Assembly: GCF_000331535.1 (NCBI RefSeq)
Contig: NZ_AMZN01000044.1
Location: 35,067-99,066, forward strand
Origin: Fulvivirga imtechensis AK7
Lineage (GTDB): Bacteria; Bacteroidota; Bacteroidia; Cytophagales; Cyclobacteriaceae
DNA length: 64,000 bases
Direction of reading: 5' to 3'
This document shows positions 9,304-16,636 of the stretch, piece by piece. The notes below the pieces were generated by a model, which worked only from the letters and a program-made list of their open reading frames with translations, was not told where the DNA came from and ran no database searches. The translations under genes and the position numbers were made by a program. Each line of letters starts with the position of its first letter. The first letter of the stretch is position 1.

Positions 9304-11024
9304 CAACCATTTTTCTGCTGACTCTGCTATGGAGCTCTCTGTATGCACAAAAGAGTATTATTAACCAGGGCAGGAGCCAGGCGCGGAAAGTAGAAAGTGA
9401 AATAAGGAGAACAAAACGCGACTTCAACAGGGTCGGACAGCTATTCAGCACAGATAAAAAGCAGGTGACCAGTGAGGATAATCTTGCAGATACCATTGTC
9501 TGGGAAAAGAAGAGATATATCCCCGAAAGAGGTCTGGTAAATGATTATGCATATCTGTTTCGCTCAGTTCACGGAGCCCAGCAAAAAGTGTATTTCAAGA
9601 ACACGGGAGACCTTAATAAAATCGTATGGGATTCGACCACCAACAAATTTTACAATCGCCTGGATAAGGTGAATGCCATAAGGGAAGGCAATGTGGTGTT
9701 GGGCTGGCACCCGTATTGGATGAAAAATGATTTTCAATATTATAAATACAACCTGCTTTCTATCATAGCCTATTTTTCTTATGATATCAATCCACGCACC
9801 GGAGGATATAATGATGCAGATGCCATTGCGGATTGGCGTACCACAGCCATGATCGACTCTGCACAAAACCACAACGTAAAGGTGCTACTGACTGTCACCA
9901 ATTATGGCAGGCAGCAGAATGATAAATTTCTATCAGACCGAGCCGTATGGAACAGCCTGATCGATAGCCTTGAAGTATTATTGAGAGAAAGAAATGGCAG
10001 TGGAATTGACCTGAACTTTGAACAGGTGCCTAACAACCGGAGGGATGATTATACCGATTTTGTTAAAAAATTAAGAACCAGGCTGGGGAGTTCTCGTATC
10101 ATTACCGTGCAGGTGCCGGCTTACAATAATAACAATGCCATCGACTTCAGGGCTATGGAGCCTTTTGTTAATTATTTTATTATACAAGGCTACGACTACA
10201 GCTATGTAGAATGCAACAATGTGCCTGCACCCATATCTCCACTTTATTCGCTTAATACTGAATGCCCTTGCATTGTCAATACTTATGACTATTGCATTCG
10301 AAATGGACTTAACCCGCGAAAGGCGATATTGGGTCTGCCGACATATGGTACCGAGTGGACATTGGCGGGGAACAGTTGGAATGCCAAAGCTACTTTCGAA
10401 AGGTACATCACGTATAATGACGTAATGTCGGATTATGATGTAAATTATCAGCCAACTTATGATGCGGTAAGTGGCAGCAGCTATTTTTTTATCAGGCAAG
10501 GATCACAAAGCTCCAGATTGATCTGGTTTGAAAGCAAAGAAAGTCTCGATACCAAATTTCAGTGGGCGTTGGATCATGATATGAAAGGGGCGGCTATCTG
10601 GGCATTGGGTTATGATGGTCAGCAGCCCGGAATATGGAATGCCATCGCCACCAATTTTGGTGTGGAGCCACTTCAGGAGATTCGCCCAATCGGCTACGAC
10701 AATGGCAATGTCTATTCTATTATGGCGTCTTTTGTAAAGCATAAAAGAGCGATTGGAATAGGAGTAGTAATTATTGTCTACTTCTTTATCATTGGGCTGT
10801 TCGTTTCCTTATTTGACTGGCGGGTAAGGGAAATTTTCTTTCAGAATTTTACCTACCGGGCCGTTTTTGCCGGAATTATTATTGCCCTTAGTGCACTTTC
10901 GATTTTCCTGCTCAACGATGGCTCTACTTACCTGTTCCCACTTTTCGTAGGGCTCATTATAGGAGCGCTGGTTGTTTATATTATTACAACCCGGTATATT
11001 TCATACAGAGATAAATTACCCTAG
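9288..11024 (+). CDS. GH18-like glycoside hydrolase with C-terminal membrane anchor
   Basis: 578 residues. A signal peptide (MFKQITTIFLLTLLWSSLYA) is followed by a linker and a GH18 TIM-barrel near residues 130-460 (VVLGWHPYWM, then VKVLLTVTNYG). The catalytic strand reads SGIDLNFEQ: the catalytic acid (about Glu245) is kept, but two aspartates of the usual DxxDxDxE pattern are Ser and Asn. The C-terminus holds about three membrane helices (AIGIGVVIIVYFFIIGLF, then GIIIALSALSIFLL and FPLFVGLIIGALVVYII). This suggests a periplasm-facing, inner-membrane-anchored hydrolase or lectin. Peptidoglycan or chitin-like glycan is the likely ligand class by family; activity is uncertain given the altered motif. 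It could remodel the wall to let a CIS particle dock or leave, which is an inference from operon position. Confidence 0.75.
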   Translation: MFKQITTIFLLTLLWSSLYAQKSIINQGRSQARKVESEIRRTKRDFNRVGQLFSTDKKQVTSEDNLADTIVWEKKRYIPERGLVNDYAYLFRSVHGAQQKVYFKNTGDLNKIVWDSTTNKFYNRLDKVNAIREGNVVLGWHPYWMKNDFQYYKYNLLSIIAYFSYDINPRTGGYNDADAIADWRTTAMIDSAQNHNVKVLLTVTNYGRQQNDKFLSDRAVWNSLIDSLEVLLRERNGSGIDLNFEQVPNNRRDDYTDFVKKLRTRLGSSRIITVQVPAYNNNNAIDFRAMEPFVNYFIIQGYDYSYVECNNVPAPISPLYSLNTECPCIVNTYDYCIRNGLNPRKAILGLPTYGTEWTLAGNSWNAKATFERYITYNDVMSDYDVNYQPTYDAVSGSSYFFIRQGSQSSRLIWFESKESLDTKFQWALDHDMKGAAIWALGYDGQQPGIWNAIATNFGVEPLQEIRPIGYDNGNVYSIMASFVKHKRAIGIGVVIIVYFFIIGLFVSLFDWRVREIFFQNFTYRAVFAGIIIALSALSIFLLNDGSTYLFPLFVGLIIGALVVYIITTRYISYRDKLP

Positions 11025-11035
11025 CCCTTTATTTT

Positions 11036-11275
11036 ATGAAAGATCTTATAGCCAAGGAGTTTTTATATTTTTTCGTAGCAGTGATTGTCGCGTTGCCTGT
11101 AGGTTTTTTGTTCCTGTATCTGGTTCATGTAGAGCCCGCGGGAGCTACGCTATCAGAAGATGAAAAAGTGCTGGAGATGGACCTTTTGTTTATCGGAGGG
11201 CTGCTGGGCTTTATTGGCGTTTATTTAGTGCGGCTAACAGTATGGGCAGTAAAACAGCTTTTAGTATCAAAATAA
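11036..11275 (+). CDS. Small two-helix membrane protein
   Basis: 79 residues with two predicted membrane helices (FFVAVIVALPVGFLFLYLV and LLFIGGLLGFIGVYLVRL) separated by an acidic loop (about residues 33-48). No family recognised. It lies 11 bp after the GH18-like gene and 10 bp before the DUF4255 gene, which makes it very likely translated as part of the CIS operon. Small two-helix proteins of this size may be holin-like or assembly factors, but nothing in the sequence decides this. Confidence 0.6.
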   Translation: MKDLIAKEFLYFFVAVIVALPVGFLFLYLVHVEPAGATLSEDEKVLEMDLLFIGGLLGFIGVYLVRLTVWAVKQLLVSK

Positions 11276-11285
11276 TCAAGCAACA

Positions 11286-11861
11286 ATGATCCACAATGTG
11301 CTTCCCGTAATAGCCAGCGAACTTAACGACTATTTGAAGTCGAGGTTTAATGCTGTGGAAGATAAAGTTATCCTTTCTAATATTATAGATCAGGATGGAT
11401 CTGTGGCTATCGAGGGTAGCAATAAGGTGGTAATAACACTGATCAACATAGCAGAAGAAACCATGATAAAAGCGAACTCCAATCAACACCTGATCGGCAG
11501 TAGTTATGTGGATTTTGCCCCCTCTATCAGTGTCAATCTCACATTGATGATATCAGCATATTTCAGTCCTAAAAACTATGTGGAGTCACTGCGTTTTATA
11601 TCCGGGGTGATCTATTTCTTTCAGTCAAAGCCACTGTTCACCTCACAAAACACGCCGGGGCTGAGTCAAAATATTGATAAACTTCACTTTGATTTGCTAT
11701 CTCTTACCCCACATGAACTGATGAATCTTTTCTCTATGATGGGCGCAAAGTACACACCATCAGTTGTTTACAAAATGAAAATGTTGACCTTTAGCCAGGA
11801 TAACATTGTTGATGAGATACCAGCCATCCAGGGACTAAATGTTGAAGGAGAAACTTCCTGA
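11286..11861 (+). CDS. DUF4255 protein (Afp16/Pvc16-like tail terminator)
   Basis: 191 residues. The opening (IHNVLPVIASELNDYLKSRF) and the VVITLINIAEE strand followed by a YFSPKNYVESLRFISGVIYFFQSK segment are characteristic of DUF4255, the family that includes Afp16 and Pvc16. These cap the tube/sheath at its distal end and stop polymerisation. The protein is cytoplasmic, with no signal peptide. The gene is followed by 147 bp without a coding gene, and the next protein lacks an ATG start, so a transcription or translation boundary may lie here. The length fits the family. Confidence 0.85.
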   Translation: MIHNVLPVIASELNDYLKSRFNAVEDKVILSNIIDQDGSVAIEGSNKVVITLINIAEETMIKANSNQHLIGSSYVDFAPSISVNLTLMISAYFSPKNYVESLRFISGVIYFFQSKPLFTSQNTPGLSQNIDKLHFDLLSLTPHELMNLFSMMGAKYTPSVVYKMKMLTFSQDNIVDEIPAIQGLNVEGETS

Positions 11862-12008
11862 TAGTCAGACGATTGCCATGCTAGTTTTCATGGAAAAAAT
11901 TAAACTTGTTTTAAAAATTATGCTTTTTGTTTATTTTCATTATCTTGTAAGTTCGATACAGTAAGACTTAACAAATCCGGGTATTATTAAGATCTACTGT
12001 CTATCAGT

Positions 12009-13055
12009 TTGCTTTTTTTAAAACCAACAACTACCAGGATCTTGAGATACGAGACATTACTTTCTGTAGTTTATTCTCATCAGTACTACAGATCGGGAAA
12101 ATTCAGAGGCTTCGGCATTTTGCCGGCCACCGGGACCGAGCGTCTTTTCAGATCCTATGGTATCATTATTCGTGAGCTGGAGGCTGGTTTTACCCTGCTT
12201 TTTAAAGAGGAGAACTCCGGTGAGTCGTTAATAAGAAAGCTCAGGCAAAAACTCCGCTTTACTTTCTACATTGCATCGAAGGATCGTATGTTCATGAATT
12301 ACTCCAATATACCAGGAGATCTTGATGGCTATTGGTTGAGTAATCTGAATGTGAATGGAAGTGATCCGTCACTAATACATCAGGATGCCTTTCTCGGCGA
12401 ACGCGATCGCATACAGTTTGTTTCTTCACCTGCAGATATTACCCGGGGTATGACTGATGGATCTGCCGTTGATATTGAGGATATGTTTGGTGAACAGATT
12501 TTTCAGGGTGTCAAAGAAGAGCTATCGGAGAGCTACCTGAAAACATTGTTGAGCGAGCATGACTATTTGACAATAACTGTCAACGGACAGGCTAATAGGT
12601 ACTACAACAAGCCCGGGGTAAAGCAATTAGTGGGAGTAATTGATATTGTACTCGATCCTGAGAGTCCGGGGCATAGTTTTGATGCAATAAAAGGTGCCGA
12701 ATATAAAGTGGCAATAGACACCAGGCCCACTACGTGGCGCTATAACCTTATTAATCGGGACGAATACAAATACGCTGATTTTAAGATCTATTCCGGTAAA
12801 AATGTAGTGCCTACGACTGCTGCTGAAGAAAAGAAAATGATCACCGGAGAGAAAGCCTATTTTATAGAGACAACTACCCCTATTCCATTAAAGGAGCGCT
12901 ATGAAAATGCACTCGAACTGGAGATGGTGAAAATAGAAACAGATAGAAACATCAAAAGGAGGATTAGTTTACCTGTTCCTGATATTAACAAAGTGAAGGT
13001 GATACGAGAGGCAGATGCATATCGGGCATATTCTGAAATGTATATATATTTTTAA
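12009..13055 (+). CDS. Unrecognised CIS-cluster protein; start codon uncertain
   Basis: About 348 residues; I do not recognise a domain. The first residues (LRYETLLSVVYSHQYYRSG) begin a mixed alpha/beta protein with no signal peptide or membrane helix. It lies 22 bp before the sheath gene in the same direction and is likely a structural or assembly component. There is no ATG near the 5' end: an in-frame stop lies at 11988-11990, and the available starts are TTG at 12009 or TTG at 12042, the latter preceded by a purine-rich AGGAT. Non-ATG initiation or a sequencing error upstream are both possible. It could be a divergent terminator or baseplate partner. Confidence 0.6.
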   Translation: MLFLKPTTTRILRYETLLSVVYSHQYYRSGKFRGFGILPATGTERLFRSYGIIIRELEAGFTLLFKEENSGESLIRKLRQKLRFTFYIASKDRMFMNYSNIPGDLDGYWLSNLNVNGSDPSLIHQDAFLGERDRIQFVSSPADITRGMTDGSAVDIEDMFGEQIFQGVKEELSESYLKTLLSEHDYLTITVNGQANRYYNKPGVKQLVGVIDIVLDPESPGHSFDAIKGAEYKVAIDTRPTTWRYNLINRDEYKYADFKIYSGKNVVPTTAAEEKKMITGEKAYFIETTTPIPLKERYENALELEMVKIETDRNIKRRISLPVPDINKVKVIREADAYRAYSEMYIYF

Positions 13056-13077
13056 TCAAAACAATAACTGAAAATTT

Positions 13078-14571
13078 ATGGCTCAAGTATTGGCAACACC
13101 GGGTGTTTATATTGAGGAAAAAAGTGCCTTTCCAAGTTCAGTTGTAGCAGTACCTACTGCGGTACCCGCTTTTATCGGGTATACTGAAAAGGCCTCGAGA
13201 GGCAATAAATCCATTATTAACGTACCCACAAGAATTACTTCATTAGGTGAATTTCACCAGTTTTTTGGAGGAGCTCCAAAAGTGACATTTGAAGTGGCTG
13301 AAGATGAAAAAGAACAGTTCAAAGTTACTGTAAACAGTGACTCCAGGTACAACCTTTACAATTGTATGCGACTCTTTTTCGCTAACGGAGGCTCTACCTG
13401 TTACATTGTTTCGGTAGGTGACTACACAGGCGGAGTAAAAGCCGCACAGCTTAATGACGAAGAGAACGAAGGCGGTATCAAAACTCTGTTGAAAGAACCG
13501 GAACCTACTATGCTGGTTATTCCCGATGCAGTGCTTTTGGAAGAAGCCGAGTGCAACTCACTGCAACAGGCAATGCTTCAGCATTGTGGTCTCGACATGC
13601 GAAATCGTGTTGCTATTCTTGATGTTTACAACGGAGATACGCCCCGCACTATGGCGGATGACGATGTCATCACCAAGTTTAGAGAAGGAGTAGGCAATAA
13701 CTTCCTACAGTGGGGTGCGGCTTACTATCCATGGCTGAGCACTACCATTGTTTCTGCTGATGATGTGAACTACACCAACATCAGCAACCTTGATGGCCTC
13801 ACCGGTATCCTCAACAAGGAGGTGGATGATATGGTGGCCAATGAAATTATTAAAGAGAAGAGAGGCGAACTGATAAAAGCAGAAATCGAGCAACTGTCTA
13901 ATGCTGATGCCGATGTGGTAACACTACATCAAACGCTGAATGCCGTAAGCCCGATGTATAAAACCATCATGGGTGAGGTGAGAAATCAGCTAAATGTCCT
14001 TCCTCCGAGCGCAGGCATGGCTGGCGTTATATCTATGGTAGACAATTCCGTGGGTGTTTTCCAATCACCGGCCAACGTTTCTGTGGGCTCAGTGGTGAAA
14101 CCTGCCGTGAATATTACCAACACCATCCAGGAAGATCTGAACCTCCCACTGAACGGTAAGGCAGTTAATGCTATCAGAACTTTTCCCGGAAAGGGCGTGC
14201 TCGTTTGGGGTGCGAGAACACTTGATGGCAACAGCATGGACTGGAGGTATCTTAGTGTTAGAAGAACAGTGATCATGATCGAGCAGTCATTGAAAGCTGC
14301 TACTGAGGCCTATGTATTCAAACCAAATGTGGTGAATACCTGGGTTACAGTTAAGGGAATGATGACGAACTTCCTGACCGACCAGTGGAAACGTGGAGCA
14401 TTGGCAGGGTCTTCACCTGAAGATGCATTCAGCGTTGACGTAGGACTCGGTGTTACCATGACACCTACTGACATTTTGGACGGTATTATGCGCATCACAG
14501 TAAAGCTGGCAGTAGTTAGACCTGCCGAATTTATTGTGATCACAATCCAGCAACAAATGCAGAAGTCGTAA
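13078..14571 (+). CDS. Contractile sheath protein (phage tail sheath family)
   Basis: 497 residues. It starts with LATPGVYIEEKSAFPSSVVAVPT, the hallmark N-terminus of phage/CIS sheath proteins (the strand used for handshaking). It also has FLQWGAAYYPWL, GVLVWGARTLDGNSMDWRYLSVRR and a C-terminal AVVRPAEFIVITIQQ strand, all typical. The protein polymerises around the tube and contracts to drive it into a target. Only one sheath gene is present, whereas Afp and PVC loci carry several paralogues, so one protein probably forms the whole sheath. The tube gene follows after 43 bp. Confidence 0.93.
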   Translation: MAQVLATPGVYIEEKSAFPSSVVAVPTAVPAFIGYTEKASRGNKSIINVPTRITSLGEFHQFFGGAPKVTFEVAEDEKEQFKVTVNSDSRYNLYNCMRLFFANGGSTCYIVSVGDYTGGVKAAQLNDEENEGGIKTLLKEPEPTMLVIPDAVLLEEAECNSLQQAMLQHCGLDMRNRVAILDVYNGDTPRTMADDDVITKFREGVGNNFLQWGAAYYPWLSTTIVSADDVNYTNISNLDGLTGILNKEVDDMVANEIIKEKRGELIKAEIEQLSNADADVVTLHQTLNAVSPMYKTIMGEVRNQLNVLPPSAGMAGVISMVDNSVGVFQSPANVSVGSVVKPAVNITNTIQEDLNLPLNGKAVNAIRTFPGKGVLVWGARTLDGNSMDWRYLSVRRTVIMIEQSLKAATEAYVFKPNVVNTWVTVKGMMTNFLTDQWKRGALAGSSPEDAFSVDVGLGVTMTPTDILDGIMRITVKLAVVRPAEFIVITIQQQMQKS

Positions 14572-14614
14572 TTAACTTTTAAATAAAACATTAAGGAATT
14601 AAAATATAAATAAC

Positions 14615-15067
14615 ATGGCAGGAGAAGCTCAAGATAATATATGGCCGTTGCCCAAGTTTTACTTTAAAGTAGAGGTAGATGGAGGTATCGCGGCCTCATT
14701 TCAGGAAGTATCCGGTTTAGATATCGAAAGTGATGTATTTGAATATCGTCATGGAGATAGCCCCAACTTTTCAACTATTAAAATGCCAGGTTTGAGGAAA
14801 TCCAGTGATGTAACACTGAAGAAAGGTATTTTCACCGGCGATGTGAAGTTCTTCGAGTGGTTCAATGAGATTAAACTCAATACCATAGAGCGTAAGACGG
14901 TTACCATCATGCTGCTTAATGAGTCCGGTGACTCTGAGATAGTATGGACATTGGCTAATGCATTTCCAAAGCAGGTACAGGGTACAGACCTTAACTCTAC
15001 CAGTAGCGATGCGGCAGTGGAAACACTCGTACTGGCTCATGAAGGGTTGACAGTAAGTACACCTTAA
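14615..15067 (+). CDS. Inner tube protein 1 (phage tail tube gp19-like)
   Basis: 150 residues of the gp19/Hcp-like tube family. It reads NIWPLPKFYFKVEVDGG, then FQEVSGLDIE, LKKGIFTGDVKFFEWFNEI and a final strand TLVLAHEGLTV. Six-fold rings of such proteins stack to form the tube that is pushed out on contraction. The gene directly follows the sheath gene; a second, divergent tube paralogue starts 191 bp downstream. This one is shorter and closest to the main-tube type. Confidence 0.92.
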   Translation: MAGEAQDNIWPLPKFYFKVEVDGGIAASFQEVSGLDIESDVFEYRHGDSPNFSTIKMPGLRKSSDVTLKKGIFTGDVKFFEWFNEIKLNTIERKTVTIMLLNESGDSEIVWTLANAFPKQVQGTDLNSTSSDAAVETLVLAHEGLTVSTP

Positions 15068-15073
15068 TTGATG

Positions 15074-15223
15074 AAGGCGCCGAATGGAAGTTCGGTATCC
15101 TTTGACTGGTTGAGAGTGGCTTAAAGAACCAAAAGCTGTAGGTCATCCTGGTGAGTGGAAACCTCCATACATTTTAATGGAGTGGGACTTCACGCTTCAG
15201 GATGACTATACCTTTAAGGCGCC
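15074..15223 (+). other. Nested inverted-repeat element between the two tube genes
   Basis: The 191-bp gap between the tube genes holds stacked inverted repeats. An outer GGCGCC pair lies at 15076-15081 and 15218-15223. A TGGTT/AACCA hairpin lies at 15107-15111 and 15127-15131. A perfect 9-bp helix GTCATCCTG/CAGGATGAC is at 15142-15150 and 15198-15206. Inside it lies CTCCAT/ATGGAG (15163-15168 and 15177-15182), with a GTGA/TCAC extension. The RNA could fold as a three-way junction. It might set the stoichiometry between the two tube genes, or be a dispersed palindromic repeat. Confidence 0.5.
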
Positions 15224-15258
15224 TCTCGTTTACTTTTTTTTAATCAATTATTAGTATT

Positions 15259-15756
15259 GTGGCAGTGAGTAGTTCAAACAAAGGCCAGTTGGGTACAGAT
15301 CCCTACTATCCCATGGTGGGATTTTACTTCTCTGTTCAGATCGATGGTATTTTCAATAGCGTAGACTCAAAATTCAAAGAAGTCTCTGGAATTACCATGG
15401 AGATAGAAAACGGGCAGACTGTAAAAGAAGGGGGGGAGAATGGTGCCGTTCATGAACTACCCGGCCGAACAAAATACTCCGACCTTGTGCTAAAGCGTGG
15501 TTTACTGAAGCCCAACACTGAGCTTACCGATTGGTGTATGAGCTTTTTTAATAACGACTTTTCCAAGCCATTGCAGACAAAGGATATTTATGTGCAGTTG
15601 TTGAACGATCAGGGAGAACCCGTTTTTACATGGTTGTTTAAAAGCGCTCACCCTAAAAAGATGGAGATTAGCGGGTTCAATTCTACCGGTAGCGGTGATG
15701 CGGGGATTGTAGTGGAAACCATTACATTGAAGTACGAAACATTCAGTATTGTGTAA
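15259..15756 (+). CDS. Inner tube protein 2 / tube-initiator paralogue (gp19-like)
   Basis: 165 residues, start GTG at 15259 followed directly by AVSSSNKGQLGTDPYYPMVG. It belongs to the same family as the preceding tube protein (YFSVQIDGIF, FKEVSGITMEIE, LVLKRGLLKPNTELTDWC, ETITLKYETFSIV) but is clearly divergent. In Afp/PVC-type loci a second tube protein of this kind forms the first ring on the baseplate. The position just before the DUF5908 and LysM proteins fits that role. It sits after the structured gap described separately. Confidence 0.88.
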   Translation: MAVSSSNKGQLGTDPYYPMVGFYFSVQIDGIFNSVDSKFKEVSGITMEIENGQTVKEGGENGAVHELPGRTKYSDLVLKRGLLKPNTELTDWCMSFFNNDFSKPLQTKDIYVQLLNDQGEPVFTWLFKSAHPKKMEISGFNSTGSGDAGIVVETITLKYETFSIV

Positions 15757-15766
15757 TTTTTAAACT

Positions 15767-15943
15767 ATGCCATTAAAAGTGAACGAGCTTGTAATTCAGG
15801 CAAAATTTGATAGTGAGGTTGAGGCGGATGCCAATGCCGGCAAAGTAGCAGGTGGCGTTGACCTGGAGTTATTCAGGGAAGAGATCATCAGAGAGTGTAT
15901 GGAGAAGGTAGAGGAGTATTTGAGGAAACAAGAACGGAGATAG
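15767..15943 (+). CDS. DUF5908-like small CIS protein
   Basis: 58 residues starting MPLKVNELVIQAKF and ending in an acidic/basic helix (EEIIRECMEKVEEYLRKQ). Small proteins with the MPxxIxELxIxxxV start are a regular member of Bacteroidota CIS loci, at exactly this place between the second tube gene and the LysM tube-initiation gene. It begins 10 bp after the tube stop and ends 3 bp before the next ATG. The function is not established. The family call is from recognition of the N-terminal pattern and synteny. Confidence 0.75.
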   Translation: MPLKVNELVIQAKFDSEVEADANAGKVAGGVDLELFREEIIRECMEKVEEYLRKQERR

Positions 15944-15946
15944 CAT

Positions 15947-16636
15947 ATGGCTTCTAATGGAAAAAGGATAAAAATGGTGATAGAAGGCTATGAAAGCCCG
16001 GATTTCACAGGGAAAGTGGGTGAGTTTACCCTGCAAATGAATCCTGAGAAGTACGATATAGAGGAGCCTAAGCCGCAAAATATTAAGCCTAATGTACTGA
16101 GCAATGGAGAAGTAGCCCCTGGCAACGATCCGGAAGGCCTTGAGGTGCTCAAAATTGAATTTTACCTTGATTCCACAGGAATAGTACCCGGATGTGACGA
16201 TGTGCATGATAGTATCGACAGCCTGCGGACCCTGGGGTTGGAGATTAATGGAAATATCCATCGTAAGAACTACCTGAAGGTGCGTTGGGATTCAGTGCTG
16301 GTATTTCCGTGTGTGATGAAATCCCTTAAAGTAGATTACCTCCTTTTTAAACCGGACGGAGAGCCGGTCAGGGCGAAGGTAAACGCTGAATTCGAACAGT
16401 TTATTGATGCGGAAACTCAGGCGAAGATGAATAATACCAGCTCGCCCGACCTGACTCACGTAAGAACCGTTGTTGCTGGCGACAATTTGCCGTTGCTATG
16501 CCATCGGATCTATGGAGATAGTAAATACTACATCCAGGTAGCGGAGTATAACAATATTATTAACTTAAGTCATTTAGCACCAGGGCAAAAAATTGTATTT
16601 CCACCATTAGGTTATGGCAACATCACCAGTAAATAG
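15947..16636 (+). CDS. CIS tube-initiation / baseplate protein with LysM domain (Afp7/Pvc7-like)
   Basis: 229 residues. The N-terminal domain (about 1-165) has the pattern of the CIS tube/baseplate hub family (GEFTLQMNPEKYDIE; LEVLKIEFYLDSTGIVPG). The C-terminal LysM-like domain (about 168-225) reads VVAGDNLPLLCHRIYGD then LAPGQKIVFPP. Proteins of this type sit between spike and first tube ring. The LysM fold here is a structural clamp within the baseplate and need not bind peptidoglycan. The gene overlaps the spike gene by 23 bp, indicating tight coupling. Confidence 0.87.
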   Translation: MASNGKRIKMVIEGYESPDFTGKVGEFTLQMNPEKYDIEEPKPQNIKPNVLSNGEVAPGNDPEGLEVLKIEFYLDSTGIVPGCDDVHDSIDSLRTLGLEINGNIHRKNYLKVRWDSVLVFPCVMKSLKVDYLLFKPDGEPVRAKVNAEFEQFIDAETQAKMNNTSSPDLTHVRTVVAGDNLPLLCHRIYGDSKYYIQVAEYNNIINLSHLAPGQKIVFPPLGYGNITSK

